NCBI RefSeq assembly: GCF_024655565.1
Contig: NZ_JANKOF010000014.1
Span: 1 to 64,000 of the forward strand
Length of the DNA: 64,000 bases
Direction: 5' to 3'
Source of the DNA: Nitratireductor sp. ZSWI3
GTDB taxonomy: Bacteria; Pseudomonadota; Alphaproteobacteria; Rhizobiales; Rhizobiaceae
Positions 8,887-16,629 of this stretch are shown here, piece by piece (within the stretch, counting starts at the first letter, position 1; each line of letters opens with the position of its first letter). The translations under genes were made by a program, and so were the position numbers. The notes under the pieces are model-generated. The model was not told the origin of the DNA. It worked only from the letters and a program-made list of their open reading frames with translations, and made no database searches.

Positions 8887-9543
8887 CTACTCGAAAACTG
8901 ACTGCTTCCCAGTGAACACTGCCAGTTGTGCGGCGAAGGCACGCTCGAAAGCAGGCCTGGCTTCGCCCCGAGCGACGTAGGCAAACAAACGCGGTTGCTC
9001 GGCCAGCAAGCTCGATCCCTTCAATCTTCGAAGAACACCCACCATTACGAGGTCACCGGCGCTAAACGCACCATCGAGCCAGTCGGCATCGCCAAGCCTT
9101 TCAGAAAGTGTCATCAGTCTCCGCCGAATACGATCTTCCACCATCGGCAACCGCTGCGGATGCCAGCTCTTGTCACGTTCGAAGAACATCGCGTTCTCGA
9201 GTTCGAGTATTGGCGGTTCCACGGTGTTCAGAGCGGTAAACATCCACGCAATCGCCCGTGCTCGACCTCTTGGCACTTTCGGCAGCAGGCCTGCATAGCG
9301 CTCTGCGATATGGAGCACGATTGCGCCCGATTCGAACAGATCAACTTCGCCTTCTTCGTAGGTCGGGATCTGCCCGAACGGCTGAAGAGACAGGTGCGCA
9401 GGTTCCTTCATCTCCGCAAACGAGACAAGACGAACATCGTAGGGCTGACCCACTTCTTCGAGTGCCCATCGCACGCGCATGTCTCGCGCCTGCCCCCTGC
9501 CTTTATCGGGCGAATCCTTGAAAGCGGTGATAGTGATCGTCAT
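8887..9543 (-). CDS. Glutathione S-transferase family protein
   Basis: 218 aa. The N-terminal thioredoxin-like domain has RDMRVRWALEEVGQPYDV, the cis-Pro segment FGQIPTYEEG and the glutathione-contact motif LFESGAIVLHIAE. The all-alpha C-terminal domain has GAFSAGDLVMVGVL. It is closely similar to the GST at 46990-47658 and related to the one at 20064-20711, so the window carries a small GST family. The usual role is glutathione conjugation or thiol-dependent detoxification in the cytoplasm; the substrate cannot be told. Confidence 0.93.
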   Translation of the reverse strand: MTITITAFKDSPDKGRGQARDMRVRWALEEVGQPYDVRLVSFAEMKEPAHLSLQPFGQIPTYEEGEVDLFESGAIVLHIAERYAGLLPKVPRGRARAIAWMFTALNTVEPPILELENAMFFERDKSWHPQRLPMVEDRIRRRLMTLSERLGDADWLDGAFSAGDLVMVGVLRRLKGSSLLAEQPRLFAYVARGEARPAFERAFAAQLAVFTGKQSVFE

Positions 9544-9646
9544 TGCAAGGTCTCCCTCTCTGCAATTCCTGAAATCGCGCTCTTTCTGTCAAGACTGGCA
9601 AGGTTGCGGTCGGATTCCGCCCTAGCGGCGCTATTGCGCCGCGTTC

Positions 9647-10051
9647 TCAGGCCGTCGTCCCGGCGTGGCGCGCGCGAGCCTCGAGCGCCCTCCACTCTAG
9701 CAAGGCAAAGACGGCTACGGCGCCGGCCTGCGCCAGTACGAAGACGATGCCGAACCCGTTCGGTTCAACCATGCCAAGAAGCGCAAGACTTCCGAGCACC
9801 CATACTATGTTCCCGGCGATCACGACCTGGGCCAGCAATTTCTGTTGCAACCTCCTCCAGGAGACCAGCGCCATGAAGATGGCGATCGGAATCAGGCTGA
9901 GACCCGCGTAAATTAGAACCTTTGCCGGAATCTCGGTGAGGTTGGAGATAAAGTCCGATGCGAGGGCGAGCAACGCGCCCATCGCGACGCAGGTGACAGA
10001 ATCCAGACGCAGCAGCCAAGGCAGGGTGAGTCCGTTGGAGAATTTCGACAT
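9647..10051 (-). CDS. Small four-helix membrane protein, unknown
   Basis: 134 aa with four hydrophobic segments (about 10-32, 42-64, 72-96, 100-120) and short polar loops; no catalytic motif. It is divergent from the XRE regulator starting at 10181, with a 129-nt shared promoter region, so it is a reasonable target of that regulator. It resembles small integral membrane proteins annotated as hypothetical in rhizobia. Confidence 0.75.
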   Translation of the reverse strand: MSKFSNGLTLPWLLRLDSVTCVAMGALLALASDFISNLTEIPAKVLIYAGLSLIPIAIFMALVSWRRLQQKLLAQVVIAGNIVWVLGSLALLGMVEPNGFGIVFVLAQAGAVAVFALLEWRALEARARHAGTTA

Positions 10052-10180
10052 TGCGACATACCTTTTCGTTCATGATGCCCGACAGGGTCGTTCCACAGCC
10101 TGGTATCGGGCCAGCGCTTCGCCATGTCGATTACGCCGAAGGTAATTGGCGCCAGAAGCGATGATCGGATATCAAAGGCC

Positions 10181-11008
10181 ATGAATGACGCGCCACTTTC
10201 TTTCGGCCAGTTGCTTCGCGGCTGGCGCAATCGCCGATCGCTCAGCCAGCTCGCTTTGGCAGCGGAGGCCGAGATTTCCCAACGGCACCTGAGCTTCATT
10301 GAATCGGGCAGGAGTGTGCCAAGCCGCGAGATGATCCTCCGTCTGGGCAAGAGTTTGGACGTGCCATTGAGAGAAAGGAACGTGCTTCTGGTCTCCGCGG
10401 GATTTGCTCCGGTCTACAAGGAACGTCGGCCGGACGACCCTTCGATCAAGTCGGTGACGGCTGCGGTGACCTCGATTCTCCGGGGCCATGAACCATTTCC
10501 GGCCCTCGCCCTCGACCGGCACTGGACGATGCTCGATGCCAACCGGGCGATCGACCCACTAATTGCCGGAGCCGATGAAAAGCTCCTGCGGCCGCCGGTG
10601 AACGTCCTGCGCCTTAGTCTGCACCCTGACGGGCTCGCCCCTCGGATCCTCAATTTCAGGGAATGGCGCGCCCACGTCCTGGACCGTCTTTCCAGGCAGA
10701 TCGGCAATGCCGCTGATCCGATACTGATTGGCCTACGCGATGAACTCGGCGCATACCCAGTTCCTCCGGGCACCAAGCCTTGGCGGCCGGGAGAGCATCC
10801 TGCGTTCGCCGGGATTGCGGTGCCGCTGCAACTGAAATGCTATGATCGCCCGCTTTCCTTCCTCAGCGCCACGACGGTGTTCGGCAGTGCTTACGATATC
10901 AGGCTGTCGGAATTGACGATCGAAACATTTCTGCCGGCGGACAAGCAGACCATGAATTTCTTGGTTGCGGCACACGGCGACACCGCTGCACCTCTCGATG
11001 CCGGCTGA
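10181..11008 (+). CDS. XRE-family regulator with MmyB-like ligand domain
   Basis: 275 aa from the ATG at 10181; the frame is open further upstream, but the HTH starts right after this Met. Residues 5-65 form an HTH_31/XRE domain (SFGQLLRGWRNRRSLSQLAL ... SQRHLSFIESGRSVPS). The rest (ILRGHEPFPALALDRHWTML ... LRLSLHPDGLAPRI ... YDRPLSFLSATTVFGSA) is the MmyB_LBD domain, proposed to bind fatty-acid-like ligands. Family members often control a divergent oxidoreductase or transporter; here the divergent gene encodes a small membrane protein. Confidence 0.93.
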   Translation: MNDAPLSFGQLLRGWRNRRSLSQLALAAEAEISQRHLSFIESGRSVPSREMILRLGKSLDVPLRERNVLLVSAGFAPVYKERRPDDPSIKSVTAAVTSILRGHEPFPALALDRHWTMLDANRAIDPLIAGADEKLLRPPVNVLRLSLHPDGLAPRILNFREWRAHVLDRLSRQIGNAADPILIGLRDELGAYPVPPGTKPWRPGEHPAFAGIAVPLQLKCYDRPLSFLSATTVFGSAYDIRLSELTIETFLPADKQTMNFLVAAHGDTAAPLDAG

Positions 11009-11086
11009 GAAACGTTCCCCGCGCTTCGGAAAATGCGTCTCTATCCGGTGGGCGCCAACGGATGCGGCGCGACCGCGACCCTGCGG

Positions 11087-11605
11087 CTATTTCCCGCTAC
11101 GGGCCAGGTAGCGGCCGGGATTGCCCGCGAACGTGTCGGCGCAATGATGGCTGCAGAAATAGTAGATCGTGTCGCTATGTGCTCGGCGCGCCGCAGAAGC
11201 GGCCTTGTCGACCGCCATTCCGCAAACTGGATCAATCGCCTGATTGGCGGCAGGTGCCTGGCGCCGCATGAACGGAGCTATATCGAAAATCGCATGGACT
11301 TCGGCAATTCGCCCATTGGCGATACGATACCACTCCACCATCGGCAAACGTCCAACCGCATGATCGACAACGAGGTCGAACACAATGCAGGCATGGGTTT
11401 CGTCTGCGAAGACCTTGCGCAGTTCGACATCCTTCACGCTCGAAGCAGCATGGCCTGAAGCTCTTACAAATGCGTCGGCATCATCAAACTCAGCGCTCGG
11501 CCCGCTGAAGCGAAATGAATGGTCCGCCAGCAGTCGCCGTGCGCCCGCTGTGTCACCGCCGTAAAACCTTGAGTGATAGGTCTCGGCGATTTTGCGCGTA
11601 CTCAT
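11087..11605 (-). CDS. SnoaL/NTF2-like protein fused to a YHS metal-binding domain
   Basis: 172 aa from the ATG at 11605 (STRKIAETYHSRFYGGD). Residues 1-115 form a SnoaL-like cone fold (ARRLLADHSFRFSGPSAEFD ... VEWYRIANGRIAEVHAIFD). From about 128 a YHS domain follows (DPVCGMAVDKAASAARRAHS, then YYFCSHHCADTFAGNPGRYL) with its usual three cysteines (DPVCG, FCSHHC). YHS domains are found in copper/heavy-metal handling proteins and Cu-ATPases. The fusion suggests a small-ligand protein with a metal site. It stands alone between other units. Confidence 0.82.
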   Translation of the reverse strand: MSTRKIAETYHSRFYGGDTAGARRLLADHSFRFSGPSAEFDDADAFVRASGHAASSVKDVELRKVFADETHACIVFDLVVDHAVGRLPMVEWYRIANGRIAEVHAIFDIAPFMRRQAPAANQAIDPVCGMAVDKAASAARRAHSDTIYYFCSHHCADTFAGNPGRYLARSGK

Positions 11606-11834
11606 AATCGTTGCCTCTATCAACTGTTTCAAAATAAGGCGCACTCGGAATTTTTCGAGCAGACTCATCGGTGGCTTACCGAACCGCTAGGGAGGCGCCA
11701 TGATGCGCCCCTCGCGCGTTTTATGGCGACTTTCAAGACCTTGGGAGTCGTCCAGAGCGAGAGCAGATTAACGGATGCCACCGACTGATTTGCTTGCTAG
11801 CTGATCATTGTCGGTTCGCAAGTTCATGTCATTG

Positions 11835-12227
11835 CTACCTGCCAACCATCTGCACCAACTGAATGAGATTCCCGCAGGTGTCATCGATGACGGCCATCCG
11901 CACAGGACCAGCATCCATGGGCTTGACGGTAAATTCAACGCCGATGGCCGTAAGTCTCTCGGACTCGGCGTCCAGGTCATCGACCTGAAATGAAGCCACG
12001 GGAATCCCATCCGCGACCAACGCCTTCTTGTAAGGTTTCACCGCAGGATGTTCGCTAGGCTCCAGCAACAATTCCGTCCCGCCTGGCTGTTCTTCCGACA
12101 CCACGGTCAGCCAGCGATGTTCGCCCATGGGGATGTCGTGCTTCACTTCAAACCCCAGCTTGTTTGTGTAGAAATCTAGTGCCTTCGTCTGGTCATCGAC
12201 GAAGACGCTTGTGATGTAAATTCGCAT
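11835..12227 (-). CDS. VOC-superfamily (glyoxalase/bleomycin-resistance-like) protein
   Basis: 130 aa, two beta-alpha-beta-beta-beta modules (MRIYITSVFVDDQTKALDFY ... GIPVASFQVDDLDAE ... VRMAVIDDTCGNLIQLVQ). His40 region (EHRW), Glu55-area (ELLLEP) and Asn/Asp-rich DDTCGNLIQ occupy metal-site positions. It lies 15 nt after the ArsR stop-to-start junction, in an operon with the ArsR regulator at 12243-12533. It may be a dioxygenase, lyase or binding protein. Confidence 0.88.
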   Translation of the reverse strand: MRIYITSVFVDDQTKALDFYTNKLGFEVKHDIPMGEHRWLTVVSEEQPGGTELLLEPSEHPAVKPYKKALVADGIPVASFQVDDLDAESERLTAIGVEFTVKPMDAGPVRMAVIDDTCGNLIQLVQMVGR

Positions 12228-12242
12228 TTCCGTTTCCTTTTC

Positions 12243-12533
12243 TCACAGGTAGCGATTGATTGCCGCCTTGGCCGCTGCCCGCAGCGGGTCGAGGTTGATT
12301 GCATGGGTCTTGGTTCGGCCTTTCCAGGTGATTTCAAGCAGTCCCGCACGTTCCAGCACGTCCAGATGCTGGGAGATCGTTTGCCGGGAAAGCGGTTGTC
12401 CATTTTCAGCAACCGATGACGCACAGATTTCAAAAAGCGACCGGCCGGGTCGCTGGTGCAGGGAAGCCAGAATGCGGCGCCGTTCCGGATGCGCCAGCGC
12501 TTTGAAGACGAGATCAATCTGATCATCCTGCAT
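12243..12533 (-). CDS. ArsR-family transcriptional regulator
   Basis: 96 aa winged helix: VFKALAHPERRRILASLHQR ... QPLSRQTISQHLDVLERAGL. No cysteine ligand pair of metal sensors is seen in the recognition helix, so it is more like the SRPBCC/VOC-associated organic-ligand ArsR group. It precedes the VOC gene by 15 nt. The promoter predicted at 12540-12568 would start transcription at or next to the ATG. Confidence 0.92.
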   Translation of the reverse strand: MQDDQIDLVFKALAHPERRRILASLHQRPGRSLFEICASSVAENGQPLSRQTISQHLDVLERAGLLEITWKGRTKTHAINLDPLRAAAKAAINRYL

Positions 12534-12539
12534 AGCAGA

Positions 12540-12568
12540 GTTTATGCAGTCTTCTTACTGCATGTCAA
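12540..12568 (-). promoter_or_regulatory. Promoter with operator in the spacer, for the ArsR-VOC unit
   Basis: -35 TTGACA (12568-12563), 17-nt spacer, -10 ATAAAC (12545-12540). The spacer is essentially an inverted repeat TGCAGT-N6-ACTGCA (12545-12562), well placed for ArsR repression. The predicted transcript begins at about 12533, the A of the start codon, which implies a leaderless message. Confidence 0.55.
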
Positions 12569-12918
12569 TTCGTCCGGTGAACCGTGGCGGGACCAACGCC
12601 GGCGATCGCCGGCAGGCATTCGCGCGTCACGTCGTCGACGACGTTCAGGATGCGGAAGCGCCGGCCAAGAGCGAATTGGTCGTGGACAAAGTCGAGCGAC
12701 CAGCGTGCGTTGACCTTGGCCTCGACCAGGATCGGGGCGCGGGTTCCGACGGCCCGCCGCCGGGCCCTGCGCTTGCGGACCGTCAGCCCTTCCTCCCGAT
12801 AAAGCCCGTAGATGCGATTGATACCGGAGGTCTCGCCCTCCCGCCGCAGCAGGATGAACAGCCGCCGGTAGTCGAACCGGCGGCGCTGGTTGGCAAGCTC
12901 GCGCAGACGGGCACTCAA
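12565..12918 (-). pseudogene. IS3-family transposase (OrfB) internal fragment
   Basis: Translation contains FDYRRLFILLRREGETSGIN, RIYGLYREEGLTVRKRRARR and ARWSLDFVHDQFALGRRFRI, the HTH_21/rve core of IS3/IS407/IS511-type OrfB. The N-terminal part and the rest of the DDE catalytic core are missing, so it is a truncated remnant. It abuts the Fic remnant and the ArsR promoter. Confidence 0.8.
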
Positions 12919-12954
12919 CTCGGTCTCGGGCGGGCGGTGTCAGCGAACGGAACT

Positions 12955-13242
12955 TCAGCTGCCGGCGGGCGGTGGATCGGTTCCCTCGCTGGGGATCGCA
13001 AGATAGCGCTGGTAGCTGAACACCCCCCCCGCTTGCGCCCGGTGATTTCCTCGACGGTACCCATCTTCTCCAGATCGGCCAAGGCCGCATTGACTGTCGG
13101 CGCCGACAAACCGTTTTCTGGGCAAGCTGGTTGGAGGTCAGAAACGGGTACTGCCGGAAAAGATCGTAGATGCGCAGCGCCGAGCCCGCGCGGTCGCTTT
13201 CGTTCGTGATCCTCCTGACGTGAAGGGGCGCCAATGCGAACA
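12955..13242 (-). pseudogene. Fic-family protein C-terminal remnant (frameshifted)
   Basis: Read in three frames, the DNA gives a continuous Fic C-terminal winged-helix region: SALRIYDLFRQYPFLTSNQL, then GLSAPTVNAALADLEKMGTV with EEITGRKRG, then VFSYQRYLAI ending at a stop at 12955. There are two frameshifts, one at a run of Cs at 13022-13030. The catalytic FIC core (HPFxxGNGR) is absent. The gene is dead and truncated at both sides. Confidence 0.7.
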
Positions 13243-13250
13243 TCACTAGA

Positions 13251-13294
13251 TATGTCGGAAAATGTTGACATATCGGAAATTTCCGACATATTAG
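13251..13294 (+). promoter_or_regulatory. Promoter and repeated operator of the ArsR-SRPBCC unit
   Basis: -35 TTGACA at 13265-13270 and a weak -10 TATTAG at 13289-13294. Arms TATGTCGGAAA (13251-13261) and TTTCCGACATA (13280-13290) are inverted. The perfect palindrome CGGAAATTTCCG (13274-13285) sits in the spacer. Three copies of the CGGAAA half-site cover the promoter, a good ArsR operator. The predicted transcript start, about 13300, coincides with the start codon. Confidence 0.55.
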
Positions 13295-13298
13295 AGTG

Positions 13299-13613
13299 AT
13301 GATGAATGAAGCCATCTTCTCCGCGCTCGCCAATCCTGTCCGCCGACAGGTGGTGATGCTCTTGCTTTCACGAGAGAGGAGCGCGGGGTCAATCGCAGAG
13401 GCTTTCGATATCAGCCGTTCCGCAGTGTCCGAACATTTAGGCATCCTGCGTCAAGCGCAGGTCGTTCAAGAAATCAAGGTAGGGCGGGAACGGATCTATT
13501 CGCTCAATGCCGAACCGCTGGTCGCACTTCGCGATTGGCTCGCACCCTACGAAGACTATTGGAAGGCGCGCCTCGCCGACTTGGCGAGGGACCTCGAGGA
13601 GACGAACGAATGA
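13299..13613 (+). CDS. ArsR-family transcriptional regulator
   Basis: 104 aa from ATG 13299 (GTG 13296 and ATG 13302 are alternatives). Winged helix: IFSALANPVRRQVVMLLLSR ... ISRSAVSEHLGILRQAQVVQ, followed by GRERIYSLNAEPLVALRDWL, the C-terminal style of the ArsR group paired with SRPBCC proteins. It overlaps the downstream SRPBCC gene by ATGA. Autoregulation through the palindromes just upstream is likely. Confidence 0.93.
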   Translation: MMNEAIFSALANPVRRQVVMLLLSRERSAGSIAEAFDISRSAVSEHLGILRQAQVVQEIKVGRERIYSLNAEPLVALRDWLAPYEDYWKARLADLARDLEETNE

Positions 13614-14008
13614 AATTGAGAACCGTGACCGTGGAACAGATTATCAAGACAACGCCGGCGCGGGTATGGGAACGGATTTCAACGCCGGACGGCATCGCGC
13701 GCTGGTGGCGGCCAGGAAACATTGCGCCGGTTGAAGGGCATGAATTCACGATGGACATGGAGAAATGGGGGATGATTCCATGCCGCGTCATCGCCGTCGA
13801 GGAGGGGCGTAAACTGGCTTACACCTTCGGCGATTTCGAACTACATTGGGAGATCGTTCCTCGGGGAGAGGCGACGATCCTCAGGCTTGAGCATCGCGGT
13901 TTCGATCTTGAGAATCCCCGGCACCGCTTTGCATTTGAGAATATGGGGCCAGGCTGGCGCGACGTCGTGCTGCCGAGGCTTGCCGAAGGGCTGCTCGAAG
14001 CTGCCTGA
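13610..14008 (+). CDS. SRPBCC (AHSA1/START-like) domain protein
   Basis: 132 aa: VEQIIKTTPARVWERISTPD with GIARWWRPGNI and EGHEFTMDMEKWGM, the hydrophobic-cavity beta barrel of AHSA1/polyketide-cyclase-like proteins; it starts within the arsR stop codon (ATGA). These ArsR-coupled SRPBCC proteins probably bind a small hydrophobic ligand; no enzymatic role is proven for most. One of five SRPBCC genes in the window. Confidence 0.92.
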   Translation: MKLRTVTVEQIIKTTPARVWERISTPDGIARWWRPGNIAPVEGHEFTMDMEKWGMIPCRVIAVEEGRKLAYTFGDFELHWEIVPRGEATILRLEHRGFDLENPRHRFAFENMGPGWRDVVLPRLAEGLLEAA

Positions 14009-14150
14009 CCCGACTTTACGCGGGAGCGGGGTGGAATACTGCGCCCTGCTTCCGGATAGTGGTCTCTGTTCGCCAGATCGGACCCGCCACTTACAATGGC
14101 TACATCATCGTGATCGACCCGACCTGTGTCCGCGCTCACCAACATCGGAC

Positions 14151-15131
14151 CTAATCCGCGTGCAAAAGAAACTGGTCACTCGCCACCCCTTCAATCGCAT
14201 CGGAAATCCGGTAGCCCGCGGCGCTTGCTAGTGACTCAAGGTTGCGAAGACCGCGCGCCTTCAGCGGGAAAGGGCTTCGAGCGACCATTGCCTGCCCAGT
14301 GGCATCGTCCCGAATAACGCTGCCGGCAATTGGGATCGCGCCAGCCTCGCGCAAAAGCGAGAGATTAGCGATTACCGCTCTGTCAGAACCGTATTCGAAC
14401 AGGGCGCCTTCGGATGAAGCCAGGATATATTCTCCTTCAATCATCCGCTCGTGCAGCGCGGATGCCAATGAAGAAGGCTGGTCCCATGAATAGGGAACGA
14501 ACGTCATAGTCGCGGCAATTCCGGCAAGAGGTCCTTTCGTTTCGCATAATGCGGCGAGAATCGCTTTGCCGAGGAGTAACCCTGTATCTTCGATATCCAG
14601 CACGTCGACTTCGACATTAGGAATCGTGTTCCTGGAGCCGCCCTTGAGAATGATCAACGCATTCAAGGCTTCGATTGCTGTGCCGCCTCCGATTGCAAGA
14701 AGACGTAGCGGGGCGGAAAGTGGAGCATTTCTTAGCGCTCTTGCCATGAGACGGGACAGTTGCTGCAAGCGAATTCGTAGCGCCACGGCATTCGGGGAGG
14801 AAGCCAAGCGGCGTTCGATTTCGGTATCGAACTGCACGGGGAGATTGTCTGCGCCAATTTTGAGGAGGTAGGTCGCCAACCCGTCCAGATATTGCGCCTG
14901 CGGGGCGAACATCCGCTGCAGAAGGTTGGGCATAGTCCCGGGCGTGGCCGCACGTGCGTCAGCGGGCCGATTGACCGAAGCCACAATTGACGCGCGTAGC
15001 CTATCGAGGCTAGTCGCGCTTTCGTCGATCCGGAATACGGGGTTTGTCACATCCACTACGGGCAGAGTCATTCCATCGTGTAATCGCGCTTGGATGATAG
15101 GTCCGGGATCGTTCGTCATATCGGTTCCCAT
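14151..15131 (-). CDS. Rossmann-fold protein, possible SAM methyltransferase
   Basis: 326 aa. The centre reads PLRLLAIGGGTAIEALNALI followed by NVEVDVLDIEDTGLLLGKAI, resembling SAM motif I and the acidic end of strand beta-2; TMTFVPYSWDQPSSL would be post-I. The N-terminal 100 residues (LQRMFAPQAQYLDGLATYLL) are helical and unfamiliar. It is stand-alone, with no cofactor-specific motif beyond these. Family assignment is tentative; an uncharacterised class I methyltransferase is my best reading. Confidence 0.7.
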   Translation of the reverse strand: MGTDMTNDPGPIIQARLHDGMTLPVVDVTNPVFRIDESATSLDRLRASIVASVNRPADARAATPGTMPNLLQRMFAPQAQYLDGLATYLLKIGADNLPVQFDTEIERRLASSPNAVALRIRLQQLSRLMARALRNAPLSAPLRLLAIGGGTAIEALNALIILKGGSRNTIPNVEVDVLDIEDTGLLLGKAILAALCETKGPLAGIAATMTFVPYSWDQPSSLASALHERMIEGEYILASSEGALFEYGSDRAVIANLSLLREAGAIPIAGSVIRDDATGQAMVARSPFPLKARGLRNLESLASAAGYRISDAIEGVASDQFLLHAD

Positions 15132-15375
15132 TTGTTTTCGTCAGATTGGACTGGCAGGATGCCTACACCCCTGGCGGCCCGGCACGGGTAATTGCGACCG
15201 AGAAACATCTGACTGCTACGGCTGCGTTGCCCGAATGCCCGCCACCGCTACTCTTGTCTGCGGCCGACATGGATTAGAACGGCAGTCTCAAGCTCGCGCT
15301 ATATGCGCGCTGTCATTCCGGTTTCTCCTGCTATCGGGTAGCAAAAGCGGGATCACCTCAATCCAGAGCGATCTC

Positions 15376-15891
15376 TCACAAGGAATCTTTGTGGCGTGGA
15401 ACGACGTGCCGGTAGACGCCGTAGCGGCTGCCGTCTATGTCGGTGTAGCGTTCGACCGAGCCTCCGAGTTTTCTTGCGACCGCAAGAGAGGCTAGGTTGT
15501 CGTCGGCGATGAGGCTTATCGCCGTTGACCAGCCAAGATCGCCGAATGCAAAGTCGAGGACGGCGCGCATGGCTTCGGTCGCATAGCCCCGTCCCTGGGA
15601 TTGCGGGAGAATGCCCCAGCCCATTTCAGGCTCAAGCTTGTCGACCGGGCGCTGCGCTCCGCAGTAGCCCACCAATTTCCCGGTTGCATTGTCCTCGACG
15701 ACGAAGAAACCGAAACCGCGTAACTGCCAATGTCCGATGAAATACAGCATCCTGCGCCATGCGTCCTGACGCGGGATAGGGCCGCCGACGAAGGCCATGA
15801 TGTCGGGGTCGGCCCAGAACCGGGCGAAAGTCTCGAAGTCCTCCTCCCGCCACTGACGCAACAACAGCCGCTCCGTTCGGATCGTCTTCAT
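15376..15891 (-). CDS. GNAT N-acetyltransferase, RimJ/RimL type
   Basis: 171 aa from ATG 15891; the long in-frame extension upstream is only a shadow of the CGNR gene. TERLLLRQWREEDFETFARF starts the Acetyltransf_3 fold and EMGWGILPQSQGRGYATEAM holds the acetyl-CoA loop (Q-x-x-G-x-G/A), then SLAVARKLG. It overlaps the preceding CGNR gene by ATGA. The acceptor may be a protein N-terminus or a small amine. Confidence 0.93.
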   Translation of the reverse strand: MKTIRTERLLLRQWREEDFETFARFWADPDIMAFVGGPIPRQDAWRRMLYFIGHWQLRGFGFFVVEDNATGKLVGYCGAQRPVDKLEPEMGWGILPQSQGRGYATEAMRAVLDFAFGDLGWSTAISLIADDNLASLAVARKLGGSVERYTDIDGSRYGVYRHVVPRHKDSL

Positions 15892-16532
15892 GTTGCCCTC
15901 GTTGACGCGGAATGATGTTTGCGATGACGGGCATATTTCGCTGCATTGCCGCACGTGGCCATGTCGCACCAGCGGCGGCGACCCGGCTTTGACCTGTCGA
16001 AGAAGAACCAGCCGCAATTGACGCCGGCACAGCGCTTGAGGCGAGGTGAGGTAAAATCCTCGCCGAGCCGGATAAAGGCGTCCGTCAACGCCATGGAAAT
16101 GACGTCGAGTCCGGTATCGCCTGCCCGGATTTGGATTCCTGTCAACGGGTCGATCGCCAACTCGCAGCGGCTGTTGAAGCCTCGCCACATCCACTCGACC
16201 ACAGCGAGATCGTCCGTTCGGGGGGCTGCGCCTTCGACCCGCGCCGTCAATAGCCCGTGCATGGCCAGACGTAGTTCCTTGGCCTTCGTCAGGGCCGTTG
16301 CCGCTGCGCGCGGCGACGCCTTGGCGAGTTCCTGAAGGTGAGCCGCATCTGCCCCGGTGACGATACCTCTGATCAAGGCCCAGTCCACGAGCGCGGCGTA
16401 GTCGTGGATCCAGTCCCTGGGTCGTTCGTCCCATCCGGTGACCGTGTTGACAAAATCAAGGGCCGGATGATCTCCGACGAAGTCGCTTTCGCGGAATTTG
16501 TGCTGTTCGATCAGCGGCTCTTCGCTAGTCAT
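15888..16532 (-). CDS. ABATE/CGNR zinc-finger regulator
   Basis: 214 aa. The N-terminal ABATE domain (HPALDFVNTV ... DYAALVDWALIRGI) is followed by a C-terminal CGNR zinc finger (RCAGVNCGWFFFDRSKPGRR, RWCDMATCGNAAKYARH). The family is a stress-linked transcription factor class, often co-transcribed with the enzyme it controls. Here that would be the GNAT gene overlapping by ATGA. The operator-like palindrome 16599-16624 lies 67-92 nt upstream. Confidence 0.92.
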   Translation of the reverse strand: MTSEEPLIEQHKFRESDFVGDHPALDFVNTVTGWDERPRDWIHDYAALVDWALIRGIVTGADAAHLQELAKASPRAAATALTKAKELRLAMHGLLTARVEGAAPRTDDLAVVEWMWRGFNSRCELAIDPLTGIQIRAGDTGLDVISMALTDAFIRLGEDFTSPRLKRCAGVNCGWFFFDRSKPGRRRWCDMATCGNAAKYARHRKHHSASTRAT

Positions 16533-16595
16533 GTGGATTTCGCCCCGTTAGCGTGTGAACTCCCAGGGGCGAATTTGACGAAACGTACTCGCACA

Positions 16596-16629
16596 ATCAA
16601 CCGATAAAAACAAAATTACTGGTTGACAG
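16596..16629. repeat. 34-bp palindromic element, copy 1
   Basis: Contains AACCGATAA-N8-TTACTGGTT (16599-16624), a 26-bp imperfect palindrome. It matches the element at 18183-18216 in 31 of 34 bases, same orientation. This copy lies upstream of the CGNR-GNAT pair and also covers the last codons of the methyltransferase at 16616. It may be an operator shared with the arginase-like gene, or a recombination scar. Confidence 0.55.

Noticed and set aside
12542-13444. A 300-codon leftward ORF
   Set aside because: It only links pieces of the Fic tail and antisense of ArsR and IS3 fragments; no continuous family match.
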